NCBI RefSeq assembly: GCF_001427105.1
Contig: NZ_LMGI01000002.1
Coordinates: forward strand, 62,001-126,000
Reading direction: 5' to 3'
From: Sphingopyxis sp. Root154
GTDB lineage: Bacteria > Pseudomonadota > Alphaproteobacteria > Sphingomonadales > Sphingomonadaceae
Length of the DNA: 64,000 nucleotides
The translations under genes were made by a program, and so were the position numbers. Positions 8,525-17,372 of the stretch are shown piece by piece. Under the pieces are notes generated by a model. The model was given only the letters and a program-made list of their open reading frames with translations, did not search any database and was not told the origin of the DNA. Numbering within the stretch: the first letter of the stretch is position 1; the number at the start of each line of letters is the position of its first letter.

Positions 8525-9724
8525 TTAGCCGCGCTCCACGATCGGAAAGCCATGCGTGCGCGCAGACCAGGCGACAAGGAGCGTCGCCGCCAGCAGGGCG
8601 AGTAGCGTAAACGGGAACGCACCCGCCCCGAGGCTTTCCAGCAATAGTCCGCCGACGATGCCGCCGCCAGCGATAGCAAGATTCCAGGTCGTGACGAGCA
8701 TCGACTGTGCAACGTCGGCCGCCTCGCCGGCCGTCTTGGCGGAAGCCGTCTGGAACAATGTCGCCACCCCGCCAAAGGCCAATCCCCAAAAGGCCACCGC
8801 TGTATAGATTACCGCCGGCACAGTGCCCGCGATACCGAGGGCCAGCGCGGCAAGACCGAACAGCAGGATACTGACAAGGACCAGTTCACGTAACCAGCGA
8901 TCGATCAAAGCGCCGACGATCCAGATACTGAGCAGAGATGCCATGCCGAAAACCAGCAGGACGACATCCACCCTGTCCGTGATGCCAGCCCGCGCCAGAA
9001 AGGGCGCGATATAGGTATAGAGAATATTGTGCGCGAACACATAAGCGAAGATGACGAACAGCACCGGCCGAATACCCGGCAGGGTGAACACCGTCTTCAG
9101 CGAGAATTCCTGCCCCTGCTTCTGCCCCGGAAAATCGGGGACCATTTTCAAGACCCAGAAAACCAGAATGATGGCGAACCCGCTCATAAGGCCGAAGGCC
9201 CAGCGCCAGCCCACCATCGTACCAAGGAGTGTTCCAGCGGGAATGCCGAGCGAAAGGGCAAGCGGTGCGCCCACCATGGCGACGGCGATTGCGCGGCCCT
9301 GCATATGTTCGGGCACCATCCGCGCGGCATAGCCCGCCGCCAGCGCCCAGAGCAGCCCCGCACTGACGCCGGCGAAGAAACGCGCGACCAGCGTGACGGC
9401 ATAGCTGTCGGAGATGGCAGTCACCGTATTGACCACGGCGAAACCGCCAATGGCGATCAGCAGCAATGTGCGCCGCCGCCAATTCTGCGTCGCGATGGTC
9501 AGGGGAATGGCAGCGACGAGCGAGCCGATCGCATAGACGGTGACGAGTTGACCAATCAGCGCCTCGGATTTCCCAAGGCTCTTCGCCATCTGCGGGAGGA
9601 GCCCCGAAGGCAGGATTTCGGTCAGGAGCGTGATGAAAGCCGCCATGGCGATTGCCAGCAGCCCCCCGAGCGGAAGTCTGGCCTCGGCCGAACTGCTGGC
9701 CTGCGTGATCGTTGTGGATGTCAT
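8525..9724 (-). CDS. MFS transporter, DHA1/AraJ-like
   Basis: 399-residue inner-membrane secondary transporter with twelve predicted membrane segments. The first is LLAIAMAAFITLLTEILPSG, and the loop after TM2 carries NWRRRTLL; the long central loop holds PDFPGQKQGQEFS. The family exports drugs, sugars or amino acids by proton antiport. The start is ATG at 9724, ten bases after GGAGG; the open frame extends another 120 codons upstream but crosses the divergent LysR gene. It is divergently arranged with that LysR gene and shares a 148-base promoter region, so LysR control is likely. Substrate unknown. Confidence 0.9.
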   Translation of the reverse strand: MTSTTITQASSSAEARLPLGGLLAIAMAAFITLLTEILPSGLLPQMAKSLGKSEALIGQLVTVYAIGSLVAAIPLTIATQNWRRRTLLLIAIGGFAVVNTVTAISDSYAVTLVARFFAGVSAGLLWALAAGYAARMVPEHMQGRAIAVAMVGAPLALSLGIPAGTLLGTMVGWRWAFGLMSGFAIILVFWVLKMVPDFPGQKQGQEFSLKTVFTLPGIRPVLFVIFAYVFAHNILYTYIAPFLARAGITDRVDVVLLVFGMASLLSIWIVGALIDRWLRELVLVSILLFGLAALALGIAGTVPAVIYTAVAFWGLAFGGVATLFQTASAKTAGEAADVAQSMLVTTWNLAIAGGGIVGGLLLESLGAGAFPFTLLALLAATLLVAWSARTHGFPIVERG

Positions 9725-9846
9725 CGGCAGAACGCCTCCAGGAGAGTGTCGAATGTGCGGAGGCATCGCGGCCACCGCTTCGACTTCGAACATAGAGGGC
9801 CTCGAATGAGCGAAAAGTGGGAGCCAGTGCATAACACTTTGGAATT

Positions 9847-9859
9847 TTTGTCGGACAAA
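9847..9859. promoter_or_regulatory. LysR-type operator, TTTGTC-G-GACAAA
   Basis: Perfect 13-base palindrome of the T-N11-A form, 13 bases before the LysR start and 122 bases from the divergent MFS start. The position fits autoregulation. Confidence 0.6.
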
Positions 9860-9872
9860 GCTAAACAACGCC

Positions 9873-10760
9873 ATGGACAGCTTGGGAGCACTCCACGCAT
9901 TTGTGCAGGCGGTCGATGCCGGCGGTTTCACCGAGGCCGGCCGGAAGCTTGGCTTGTCGGCGTCCGCTATCAGCAAAGCCGTGGCGCGCCTCGAGGACCG
10001 GCTTGGCGCCCGGCTGTTCCATCGCTCGACCCGCAGCATCACATTGACGCCGGAGGGCTCGATGTTTCTCGAGCGCTGCCGCCGCATAATCTGCGAATAT
10101 GAAGCCGCCGAACTGGAGCTCTCCCGAACTCAGGCGGTGCCGCAAGGCAGGCTGCGTATCAGCTTGCCGTCGATGAGCATGGTGTCGATCCCGAAGCTCG
10201 CCGCCTTCAAGCAGCTTCATCCGCGGGTCGAGCTGGAACTGGACGCCACCGACCGGGTGGTGGACGTCATCGGCGAAGGCTTCGACGCGGTGATCCGCAC
10301 CGGCGAACATAGCGATTCGCGACTCATGACCCGCACGCTCGGCCATTTTCGCCGGGCGATCGTCGGATCGCCAGACTATTTCCGCCAGGTGGGTACCCCG
10401 CAAACGCCGGAAGATCTGGCCCGCCATGCCTGCCTCGTCTACCGCTACGCCTCTACGGGCAAGCTCGACCAATGGCCGTTGACCAGAAAGGGCGAGCCCG
10501 TCCAGATCGATATGCCGATTAGCGTGGTGACAAACGCGCTCGAAGCGCAGATCGGCTTGGCCGAAAACAGTCTCGGCATCGCGTGCGTTCCCGACTTGTC
10601 CGTCACCAGGCAATTGGAACAGGGTTCACTTGTTCGAGTCCTCGACAGCTATCTGGAAACGCGAACCAAGCTCTGCGTGATGTGGCCCACGAGCCGGCAT
10701 GCCTCGCCCAAGCTGCGCGCCTTCGTCACCTTCGCCGCCGAGAATCTTTTTCCTCGTTGA
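9873..10760 (+). CDS. LysR family transcriptional regulator
   Basis: 295 residues. The N-terminal winged helix-turn-helix spans residues 5-62, with the recognition region FTEAGRKLGLSASAISKAVA near 19-38; a LysR substrate domain covers about 90-290. The pattern (SASAISKAVARLEDRLGARLF, then FHRSTRSITLTPEG) is of the CrgA/DsdC-like subgroup. It lies divergent to the MFS transporter and probably controls it in response to an unknown ligand. The start at 9873 is set by homology; no strong ribosome-binding site is visible. Confidence 0.93.
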   Translation: MDSLGALHAFVQAVDAGGFTEAGRKLGLSASAISKAVARLEDRLGARLFHRSTRSITLTPEGSMFLERCRRIICEYEAAELELSRTQAVPQGRLRISLPSMSMVSIPKLAAFKQLHPRVELELDATDRVVDVIGEGFDAVIRTGEHSDSRLMTRTLGHFRRAIVGSPDYFRQVGTPQTPEDLARHACLVYRYASTGKLDQWPLTRKGEPVQIDMPISVVTNALEAQIGLAENSLGIACVPDLSVTRQLEQGSLVRVLDSYLETRTKLCVMWPTSRHASPKLRAFVTFAAENLFPR

Positions 10761-10860
10761 GGTGAGCAAGGCGAAGCCGCCGACGTCGATTTCGCGCTTT
10801 GGTAATCTCGGCGCTGAAACATCGATACTAGCTCAGCGGCTCTTGGCCGAGTTCGGACAG

Positions 10861-10897
10861 GCAGCTTCCAGACTAGCGTGGGTAAAAGCGGACATAG
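10861..10897 (-). repeat. Dispersed intergenic repeat, copy G
   Basis: Minus-strand copy of the degenerate family seen at 8494, 22909, 24128, 26050, 38178 and 44900. It contains TGTCCGCTTTTACCC, then AGTCTGGAAGCTGCC. Confidence 0.5.
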
Positions 10898-10909
10898 GAT
10901 GATCCGCAT

Positions 10910-11467
10910 TTAGCTCCGCAGAAAGGTCCAGCGGGTCGCGCCGCTTTGCAACACCAGTTGGCCACCGCTAAGCTGGACGACATACTGCTCCGACGTTCGC
11001 GCAAGTTGGGAACTGCCTTCCCGGCCACAGCTCGATACAAAGCTCTCGGTGCCATCTTCGACGGCGAAACTGGCCTTGCCGCCCTCGTGAGTGAGACGCC
11101 CCTGCTTCACTTGCGTCGTCGTCATCGAGCAGCTTTCCGTTTCGGCGTGGCGTTTAACGATCTTCCACTTAAAACGGCCGTCTTGCTCGACTTCCAGCGT
11201 CATGGAACGCGATACCTGCATCTGAACCGGCTCGGTCAGAATCGTTGTGCGCGTAGGCGAACCAAAGCCCGCCGTGCCACCCAAACTGGTGCCATAGGAC
11301 ACGCCGACGTTCGGCTGAAGCTTGACGCGCGGGACCAAGACCAGTTCTTTACCGGTGCTGGACTGCGTCCAGCGGCCTGCGGCGCTTGCCGGCGCCGGCC
11401 GGGCATCCAGCACCGAAGTCGCCGCGATCGCCATTACGGCGCCGAGGATGGCGCAATTCTTCATCAT
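10910..11467 (-). CDS. Exported protein of unknown function
   Basis: 185 residues with an N-terminal Sec signal (MMKNCAILGAVMAIAATSVLDA), then a beta-rich mature part. It contains GKELVLVPRVKLQPNVGVSYG and two cysteines (ESCSM and SSCGRE) that could form a disulfide. GAAAGG lies five bases before the ATG at 11467. It sits at the distal end of the minus-strand envelope gene run but 60 bases after the previous gene, so it may have its own transcript. No family recognised. Confidence 0.75.
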   Translation of the reverse strand: MMKNCAILGAVMAIAATSVLDARPAPASAAGRWTQSSTGKELVLVPRVKLQPNVGVSYGTSLGGTAGFGSPTRTTILTEPVQMQVSRSMTLEVEQDGRFKWKIVKRHAETESCSMTTTQVKQGRLTHEGGKASFAVEDGTESFVSSCGREGSSQLARTSEQYVVQLSGGQLVLQSGATRWTFLRS

Positions 11468-11527
11468 ATACCTTTCATGTGCACTCAGCCTTGCTAAAGG
11501 ACTTAGCCCGGCATCAAGGTCGGCTGC

Positions 11528-12187
11528 TCAGTATATCTCGTGCCAGTTTTCGACATCCGACGAGCTGTTCGCGAGGCCCAGGCAGATAAGACCGGGTCGG
11601 CTGACCGACGCACCGCCTCGCTCCAGCCGATACTCGAGACGGCGACACGGAAATCCGTCGACGCGTTCTTCAGCCGTCACGGCAAGCGTGCCCTTGGAGG
11701 CGCGACCCTGCCAACGATGAATATATCCAACAGGCCAGCTGCCCGCGCGCTTGGCGCGCTCATTATATCGTCCGCTGAACTCGTCGAATGGAAAGGTCGG
11801 GCGGCCATCGAGCTCGATTCCGCCTTCGCAGTCATTGCAGCTCACTTCACCGAATTTGTTATACTCGGCCTTCTTCGCTTCGACGTCGGGTGGCGTCTTG
11901 AGGCTGTCGATGTAACGTGCTTTTGGCGCGGGCGCTTCTGGAACGGTCTGCGCTGACGCCGCCTCCTGCGAAGTTTCAACTTGGACAGGTACCTCGTCAT
12001 TCGAGCTCTTATCCGCGCGCGGTCTGGCCGATCCATTGATCACATCGTCGACGAGCTTTTCGGTATTCTGCTCTACCTTCTCGACGGCGCGATCGGCCAG
12101 ACGCTTCAGAAACCCCTGCGCATTTGCGTTATGGGCAGATATCAGAAGGGCGGTAGCGGCGAAGGCCGCGCACAAAATGCGTTGCAT
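11528..12187 (-). CDS. Exported protein of unknown function
   Basis: 219 residues from the ATG at 12187, which has GGAG six bases upstream; an earlier in-frame ATG at 12208 lacks one. The signal peptide ends in NANA. A helical stretch GFLKRLADRAVEKVEQNTEK follows, then a Pro/Ala/Glu linker and a C-terminal domain with a CNDC pair, a further Cys pair and several Trp and Arg. It lies 33 bases downstream of the receptor gene and is likely in its operon. It is probably periplasmic; no family assigned. Confidence 0.8.
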   Translation of the reverse strand: MQRILCAAFAATALLISAHNANAQGFLKRLADRAVEKVEQNTEKLVDDVINGSARPRADKSSNDEVPVQVETSQEAASAQTVPEAPAPKARYIDSLKTPPDVEAKKAEYNKFGEVSCNDCEGGIELDGRPTFPFDEFSGRYNERAKRAGSWPVGYIHRWQGRASKGTLAVTAEERVDGFPCRRLEYRLERGGASVSRPGLICLGLANSSSDVENWHEIY

Positions 12188-12220
12188 GTTGGTCTCCGAA
12201 AATTTCACGAGTTGAGGACG

Positions 12221-14140
12221 TCAGCCGAGATCGGTCGTCAGCGTGGCGGTCAGCCGGCGCGGAAGGTTGTAGAGGTAGATACCCGACGACCCGTTCGCCC
12301 AGCCATATTTGTTGGCGATGTTCGCAACCTGTACGCGCAAGGTTGCGGGCGCCTTGCCGAGCTTGAACCGGTAGCGGCCGCCGACCGACGCTATGGCACG
12401 CGCCGGGATAACGAGTTTGCCGTCGGCACTCGCAACCCGGTCCGACGTGCTTTCGACGACGAGATCGACCGAGACGGCGGGCGCGAAGGTCGGCCGATAA
12501 TCAAGCACCGCGGTCGAAAGCCGGCCGAAGCTCGCGAGCGGTTTCCGGCCGACCCGCCCGCTATCGACGGCGTCGCCTGACAGTTTGGCGTCGATCAGCG
12601 CGGTCCCGGCGATCGCGGTCAGGCCCGGGGCGATCTGGCCCGAAAGCGAGAATTCGGCGCCGCGATGGCGCACGTCGCCGAGTTGGCGGAACAGCCTTGC
12701 GCCGTCGAGCGAATAGAAAGGCTTGGTCACTTCGAACACCCCCGCCACCAGACGGATCGCGGGGGCGATCGACCAGCGAAGGCCGGCGTCGACCTGGCGC
12801 GTGCGGATTGCCGGCGGCGCTTCGTCGCGGTTGACCGCATGACCGGGTGCGACGGGGCTTTCCTCCAGCCCTTCGGTATAGCTGCCGTAGAAGGCAAGCG
12901 ACGGCGAAGCGTAGAGGGCGGCGGTCGCATTCAGCAACAGCGGCGCATCCTTCGTCGTGATGACGGGCAGGTCGGGACCGAACACGCGCTTGCTATAGTC
13001 GGTCTTCTGCAAGCCAATGCTGACTTCGCCGACGTCTTTCCAGCGTCCTTCATAGGCGATACCCGCAGTCCACTGCCGTACGGTATCGCGCGTCTGCGGC
13101 CCAAATTCCGAAACAGGTTCGGGGAAGTCGACGGGATCCTCGATCGGATGGTTGCCTACATAGATTTCGCTGCTGCCGCCATAGACGCGCGCACGGTCGC
13201 GACCCTTGATCGAAAGATGGAGCGTGTGGAGCCGCGGCCCGTCGGCGAAGCGGCGCGAGAGTCGTACCTCGCCGCTCGTCGAGGCCGACCGCCGCCCGGG
13301 TTCCGCGATGACCACCTCGTCGGCGGTCCCGTCGGGCCGGACATTGAGAAACAGCTGGGTGTGCGAGCGGTCAAGATCGAGGATCGAACGAAATGCCCCG
13401 GCCTTCAGCATCCAGCCGCCGCTTTTCAACGTTGTGGCAAGACCCGCAGTGATCGTCTCACCATCGTTAGCCGCCCATTTTTGCCCGATCCGCTTCACGC
13501 GCTCGAGCCGCGGCGGCAGGAAATCTCCAGCCGTCAGCAGCAGCGGCGGGAGTTCCTCGTCGGCGATCCCGACACGGCTCCAAAAAGGAATGATTTCGAC
13601 GCCGTCGACCGGTTCCCAGCGCGCAATCAGCGCGGCCGTGCGAAATTCGGCCGCGCCGCCGGTGTGATTGCGGTCGGACACCAGTCCATAACCCGCGCCG
13701 ATCGCCAGCCGGTCGGTGACCGGCAACTGCCCGTCGAGTTCGAGAACCTTCGATCCGAACGGCCCGAGGCGCCCGCTGACGCTGAGCAGCCGTTTCGCAC
13801 CGGGCCTACGCACCTCATATTCGGCGATGCCGGTGGGCGCGGGAAAGGGATATCCTTGCGCCGACAGGCCGACCCGCATCTGCAAGCCTCCGATCAGCCG
13901 ATCGGAAAAGGCCGCTTGCTGGTCAATGTAGAGCCCGTCGAGGCGGATGTTCCCCGCCTCTGCCGCCGAAAAGCCGCGGACATAGTTCGGGTTATAGATG
14001 CCGATCTGCTCGCCGCCGATCGAGGTGCCGAAAGCATCCTCGGCGCTGGTCGTCGCATTGTCGTCGGTGCGCTGGGCCACCGAGGTCGCCGGTACGGAGG
14101 CAAGCGCGAGCCCGAGCGTCGTCAGGATCAAGCGGCTCAT
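12221..14140 (-). CDS. TonB-dependent receptor-like outer-membrane protein
   Basis: 639 residues starting MSRLILTTLGLALASVPATSVAQ (signal peptide). A plug-like segment with IGIYNPNYVRGFSAAEAGNIR and LDGLYIDQ lies near residues 38-75, followed by a beta-rich barrel of about 520 residues ending in a strand with LYNLPRRLTATLTTDL. The plug lacks an obvious TonB box and is shorter than usual (total 639 against 700-900), so it is an atypical member. The start codon overlaps the upstream stop as TGATG. It would import or bind a ligand, perhaps a peptide or siderophore; the ligand is unknown. Confidence 0.8.
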   Translation of the reverse strand: MSRLILTTLGLALASVPATSVAQRTDDNATTSAEDAFGTSIGGEQIGIYNPNYVRGFSAAEAGNIRLDGLYIDQQAAFSDRLIGGLQMRVGLSAQGYPFPAPTGIAEYEVRRPGAKRLLSVSGRLGPFGSKVLELDGQLPVTDRLAIGAGYGLVSDRNHTGGAAEFRTAALIARWEPVDGVEIIPFWSRVGIADEELPPLLLTAGDFLPPRLERVKRIGQKWAANDGETITAGLATTLKSGGWMLKAGAFRSILDLDRSHTQLFLNVRPDGTADEVVIAEPGRRSASTSGEVRLSRRFADGPRLHTLHLSIKGRDRARVYGGSSEIYVGNHPIEDPVDFPEPVSEFGPQTRDTVRQWTAGIAYEGRWKDVGEVSIGLQKTDYSKRVFGPDLPVITTKDAPLLLNATAALYASPSLAFYGSYTEGLEESPVAPGHAVNRDEAPPAIRTRQVDAGLRWSIAPAIRLVAGVFEVTKPFYSLDGARLFRQLGDVRHRGAEFSLSGQIAPGLTAIAGTALIDAKLSGDAVDSGRVGRKPLASFGRLSTAVLDYRPTFAPAVSVDLVVESTSDRVASADGKLVIPARAIASVGGRYRFKLGKAPATLRVQVANIANKYGWANGSSGIYLYNLPRRLTATLTTDLG

Positions 14141-14994
14141 CAATTTATCTCCTTCATGCGGCGTTGCACATCTTCCCAATCGGTCATGAACATCGCCGCG
14201 GCGAGACGAGCGGCGGGGCGCTCGGGGCTCAGCCTGTCGCTGCGCAGGTCGTCATTTTCGTGCGAATAGCTCGACATGTGGACGAGCAGCGGATGGACGC
14301 CGGCAGCGCCCGGTTGATACCAGCTTCGGTCGTGCTGCAGTTTCAGCGCCAGCGGCCGCGGCCCCCAGGCATATTCCGAATTGGGATCATACTCGGGCAG
14401 CCGGTCGGCGACATACACTCCGAAGGCGGACCCGGTTCGCACCTGAAAGCGTCGGTGCTGCACGCCCTCGGCTTGCACCTGTCGGCGCGCCATCGTGTCA
14501 TAGGGATTGAGGAAGACGCTCAGCACCGCGCCCTCTTCCGATGGGGTTAGATAACGTCCGTCGCGTTGGATCGTATCGGGGTCGCCCTCAATGACGCTTT
14601 TGGCCCGGAGGGTGAAGGTCGCGCCGACCAGCCGGACGCCATCGAGTGTCGGCACGACCGAGATGTTGATATCTGCGTGCAGGCTGGTGCCGCGCACGTC
14701 GCGGAGCGAGGGTTGCTGCATCAGCGCGTTGAAGGCGACCATCGCGCGCCGGCGCAGCAGGTCGATCTCGGCGATCGGTATCTTCGCAAGATTGCGGGGC
14801 TGATGGACGTGGACGTCGGGCGCCCTCGAATACCATCCCGGCAGACCGGTGCCGGGAGTCGGTGCTTCAGTTGTCCACCGCTCCATCAGTTTCTTCGGTG
14901 CCCGGCTGTCACCCGCCGCGGCATGCGCCGCGGGAATCGCGGGCGCCACGGCGAACAGCCCGAGAAGGGCGAGTTTCAGGAAGGAAAATTTCAT
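14140..14994 (-). CDS. Exported protein of unknown function
   Basis: 284 residues from the ATG at 14994, signal peptide MKFSFLKLALLGLFAVAPAIPAAHA. The mature part contains WTTEAPTPGTGLPGWYSRAP, a block on maintaining numeric data-like beta strands (SLHADINISVVPTLDGVRLV), and a C-terminal HENDDLRSDRLSPERPAARLAAAMFMTDWEDVQRRM tract reported here in outline only. It is coupled to the receptor gene by a TGATG overlap, so the two products are probably made in fixed ratio. No domain recognised. Confidence 0.78.
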   Translation of the reverse strand: MKFSFLKLALLGLFAVAPAIPAAHAAAGDSRAPKKLMERWTTEAPTPGTGLPGWYSRAPDVHVHQPRNLAKIPIAEIDLLRRRAMVAFNALMQQPSLRDVRGTSLHADINISVVPTLDGVRLVGATFTLRAKSVIEGDPDTIQRDGRYLTPSEEGAVLSVFLNPYDTMARRQVQAEGVQHRRFQVRTGSAFGVYVADRLPEYDPNSEYAWGPRPLALKLQHDRSWYQPGAAGVHPLLVHMSSYSHENDDLRSDRLSPERPAARLAAAMFMTDWEDVQRRMKEIN

Positions 14995-15022
14995 CGCTCG
15001 AACTTTCTTGGATGGTCGATGC

Positions 15023-16180
15023 TCAGCCGGGCAGCCCCAGCGCGCCGCCGATGACACCGCGCAGTAGACCGCGCTTCTTTTTGGGCTTTGCATCGTCCGC
15101 CCGCGCGTCGCTCTCGCCATCGTCGCCGCCCGCCATCAGCGACGCGACGTCGACGCCGAGCATGGACATATGCGTCGCTTTGGTGCGCAGCTTGACGCCC
15201 CAGCCCGCAGGCACGTCGCGCGGCGAGCCGAAATTTCCCTCGGGGCCATAAGCGGTCATCATCAGCATCGCCGATTCCGAGGCCTTGCCGACCGCCGACG
15301 GCACGACGCATTCGGTGGCTTGGGGGGAAAGCAGGATCCGCTGCTGGACGAGGCGGGCGATGTCGCCCTGCTCGAGATAGTCGGGCAGCGCCATGCCGGG
15401 CATGCGCACCGCGCTCGACGTCCACATCACGATCGTGCCGTCATCGCGCGCGCCCGTGACAGTCATGATATAGCCGCGGGCATTGGCGAGCACGGGCCAG
15501 CTAACCTTGACCGCGCCCGACGCAAGCTTGGCACTTTGCGGCGAGAGCGGCGCAAGGAAGTCGTTTCCGCCAGCAATGGCGAAGCGCATTTCGGGCGAAT
15601 AATTGCCCTGCACGACATGATCGCCGACGAGCGAGGCGGCGCGGGGCACGCGGGTGCCGTTCTTGCCCCCCGGCCATTCGCCATAGGTTGCATGACGCCC
15701 CGCCGATGGCGGTACCATCGCCTTTACAACAGGGATCGCGCCGAAGGGCGACGCGGCGCCGGGTTTCATCGTCGCAAGGTCGATGACCACCGGCTGTCCC
15801 GAGGGAGCGACCTCGCCGCAGCCCCAGTATAGCTCGATACGCCCCTTGGGCTTGTCCGGCGTGCCGGGCCGGTAATCGGGTCTCCCGTCGGCTTTGGGCG
15901 CGCCCTTGCCCGGCGAGACAAGCGGAAGGCGCTCGCCGGCGCGCAGCCCCTGTGGCGGCAGATGCTCGGCACTGGGAGCGGTGCTGCTCCGCGTCGAGCC
16001 GAGCTGGAGCGAGAGATTCTTCTCGACGCCCGCCGGCTGGCCGGTCGCCATGCCCGAAACGGTTTCGGCGGAGAGCCAATAGACGGCCTCGATCTTGGGT
16101 TTCGGCGCCTGCTGGGCGAAGGCGGCGGTCGCGACGGCGAGCGCGCTCGCGGCTGCGCCGCCGATCATCATGTTCTTCAT
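15023..16180 (-). CDS. Exported protein of unknown function, 385 residues
   Basis: The signal peptide is MKNMMIGGAAASALAVATAAFA. The mature protein begins QQAPKPKIEAVYWLSAETVSG and contains GRIELYWGCGE (near residue 115), a possible metal or disulfide cysteine, and a later SWPVLANARGYIMTVTGARD that looks like a beta-sandwich strand pair. The C-terminus is Asp/Lys-rich with KPKKKRGLLRGVIGGALGLPG, a short hydrophobic tail. It is the second gene of the operon, 15 bases after the protease gene. Family not recognised. Confidence 0.8.
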   Translation of the reverse strand: MKNMMIGGAAASALAVATAAFAQQAPKPKIEAVYWLSAETVSGMATGQPAGVEKNLSLQLGSTRSSTAPSAEHLPPQGLRAGERLPLVSPGKGAPKADGRPDYRPGTPDKPKGRIELYWGCGEVAPSGQPVVIDLATMKPGAASPFGAIPVVKAMVPPSAGRHATYGEWPGGKNGTRVPRAASLVGDHVVQGNYSPEMRFAIAGGNDFLAPLSPQSAKLASGAVKVSWPVLANARGYIMTVTGARDDGTIVMWTSSAVRMPGMALPDYLEQGDIARLVQQRILLSPQATECVVPSAVGKASESAMLMMTAYGPEGNFGSPRDVPAGWGVKLRTKATHMSMLGVDVASLMAGGDDGESDARADDAKPKKKRGLLRGVIGGALGLPG

Positions 16181-16195
16181 GTTGCGAAATCCCCC

Positions 16196-17167
16196 TCAGC
16201 GCTGTTGCGGGGCCGGCACGACCGGCGGCGAGATGTGCAGACGCAGCCCCGGATGATCGATGACGAAGCGCCGGTCGGCGAACATGTCGATCCCTAGGAT
16301 CACCGCGGGCTGTTCGGGGGTGAAGCCAAGCACCTTGAAGATCGGCAGGTCGGCGACGCGCACCTTGCGGCCTTCGACCATCGCTTCGCCGACCGTGAGC
16401 GCATCGATCGGGGCTTCGACGCTTGGCATGGCATGGTTCGTCGCGCCCTTGATGTCCGATGCCTTGGTGAGGCCGGGGCTGTCGGGAGAAAGGCCGATTG
16501 CCTTGGCCGCTGCCCAGTTGATGATCGTGCCGCGCGCGCCGGTGTCGAGGATGGCCGGGACTTCGACGCCATTCAGCCGGATCGTCAGGCGTGGAGCACG
16601 CATATCGTCGAGGACGAAAGGAACCGATGCCAAAAGCCCGTCGAGCATTCCGGCCTCGATCGTTGGCGCCATGCGCCAGCTCCGGCCGGGCACGTCCAGT
16701 TCCACCACAAAATCTGCAATGATATCGGCGCCCAAAATGCCGTCGACGCCGAGATGGTCTGTTGGGCCGGGCGGCAACAGCATCAGTTCGGGCGAGACGA
16801 AGCTATGCCCTGCGACGCCAACCTGTTTCACGACCGTCGTCTCGACGTCGACCCGTCCCGCCGCGCCATCGACCGGGTCGTCCGACAATTTGGCGACGAG
16901 GCCCGGCATTTCGGCGCGCAGTTTCGGCATGATCGTGGTGCTGCTTGCCGCGGTGTCGATAACGAAGCGTTTCGGCGCCGAGCCGTCGATTCTGACCTGG
17001 ACGACGGGATGACCCGACGGCAGAATTTCGAGCGGTTGCATGGCTGCCGACGAGGCAGCGACAGCGACCGGCTGTTCGGTGGCGGCCGCACGCGCCTGTT
17101 CGGCGACAATTAGTGCGCCGAGCAGGCCGAATGCGACCAGACTATAACGGTAACGCGTGAGGGCCAT
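16196..17167 (-). CDS. Exported double-lobed retropepsin-like aspartic protease
   Basis: 323 residues with a signal peptide ending near ARAA. Two aspartic-protease lobes are visible: FVIDTAAS (D71-T72-A73) with a later ILG at 144-146, and AILDTGARG (D208-T209-G210) with ILG at 290-292. Each lobe therefore has its own D-T-A/G and hydrophobic-hydrophobic-Gly motif, as in a fused pseudo-dimer. The enzyme would cleave peptides in the periplasm. The start is ATG at 17167 with AGGAG seven bases upstream; a TTG two codons earlier is less likely. First gene of the minus-strand envelope operon. Confidence 0.88.
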   Translation of the reverse strand: MALTRYRYSLVAFGLLGALIVAEQARAAATEQPVAVAASSAAMQPLEILPSGHPVVQVRIDGSAPKRFVIDTAASSTTIMPKLRAEMPGLVAKLSDDPVDGAAGRVDVETTVVKQVGVAGHSFVSPELMLLPPGPTDHLGVDGILGADIIADFVVELDVPGRSWRMAPTIEAGMLDGLLASVPFVLDDMRAPRLTIRLNGVEVPAILDTGARGTIINWAAAKAIGLSPDSPGLTKASDIKGATNHAMPSVEAPIDALTVGEAMVEGRKVRVADLPIFKVLGFTPEQPAVILGIDMFADRRFVIDHPGLRLHISPPVVPAPQQR

Positions 17168-17372
17168 GCCCAATCTCCTGGCGGCGGGGTGCCGCGAACA
17201 GGGGCCGGTTATGATGGGTTAGCAGAGGGCTCCACGCCTCTGCGACCAAGGCCGATATCGTCTCGCCGGAGTCGATTATCGCGCGACGAAGGCGGTCACC
17301 GGTGCGACGAGGCAGGACGCCAACCGCGCACCCTTCCTTTATGCTCGGCGCGAACTACACATTGGAATTGCC
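17168..17372. promoter_or_regulatory. Divergent promoter region of envelope operon and LytS-type kinase
   Basis: 205 bases between two divergent operons. It holds a small hairpin, CAGAGG/CCTCTG (17223-17242). No clear LytTR direct repeat could be picked by eye. The layout suggests that the two-component system controls the envelope operon. Confidence 0.45.

Noticed and set aside
12665..14269. 534-residue frame antisense to the receptor gene
   Set aside because: Shadow of the receptor codons; no start signal or homology.
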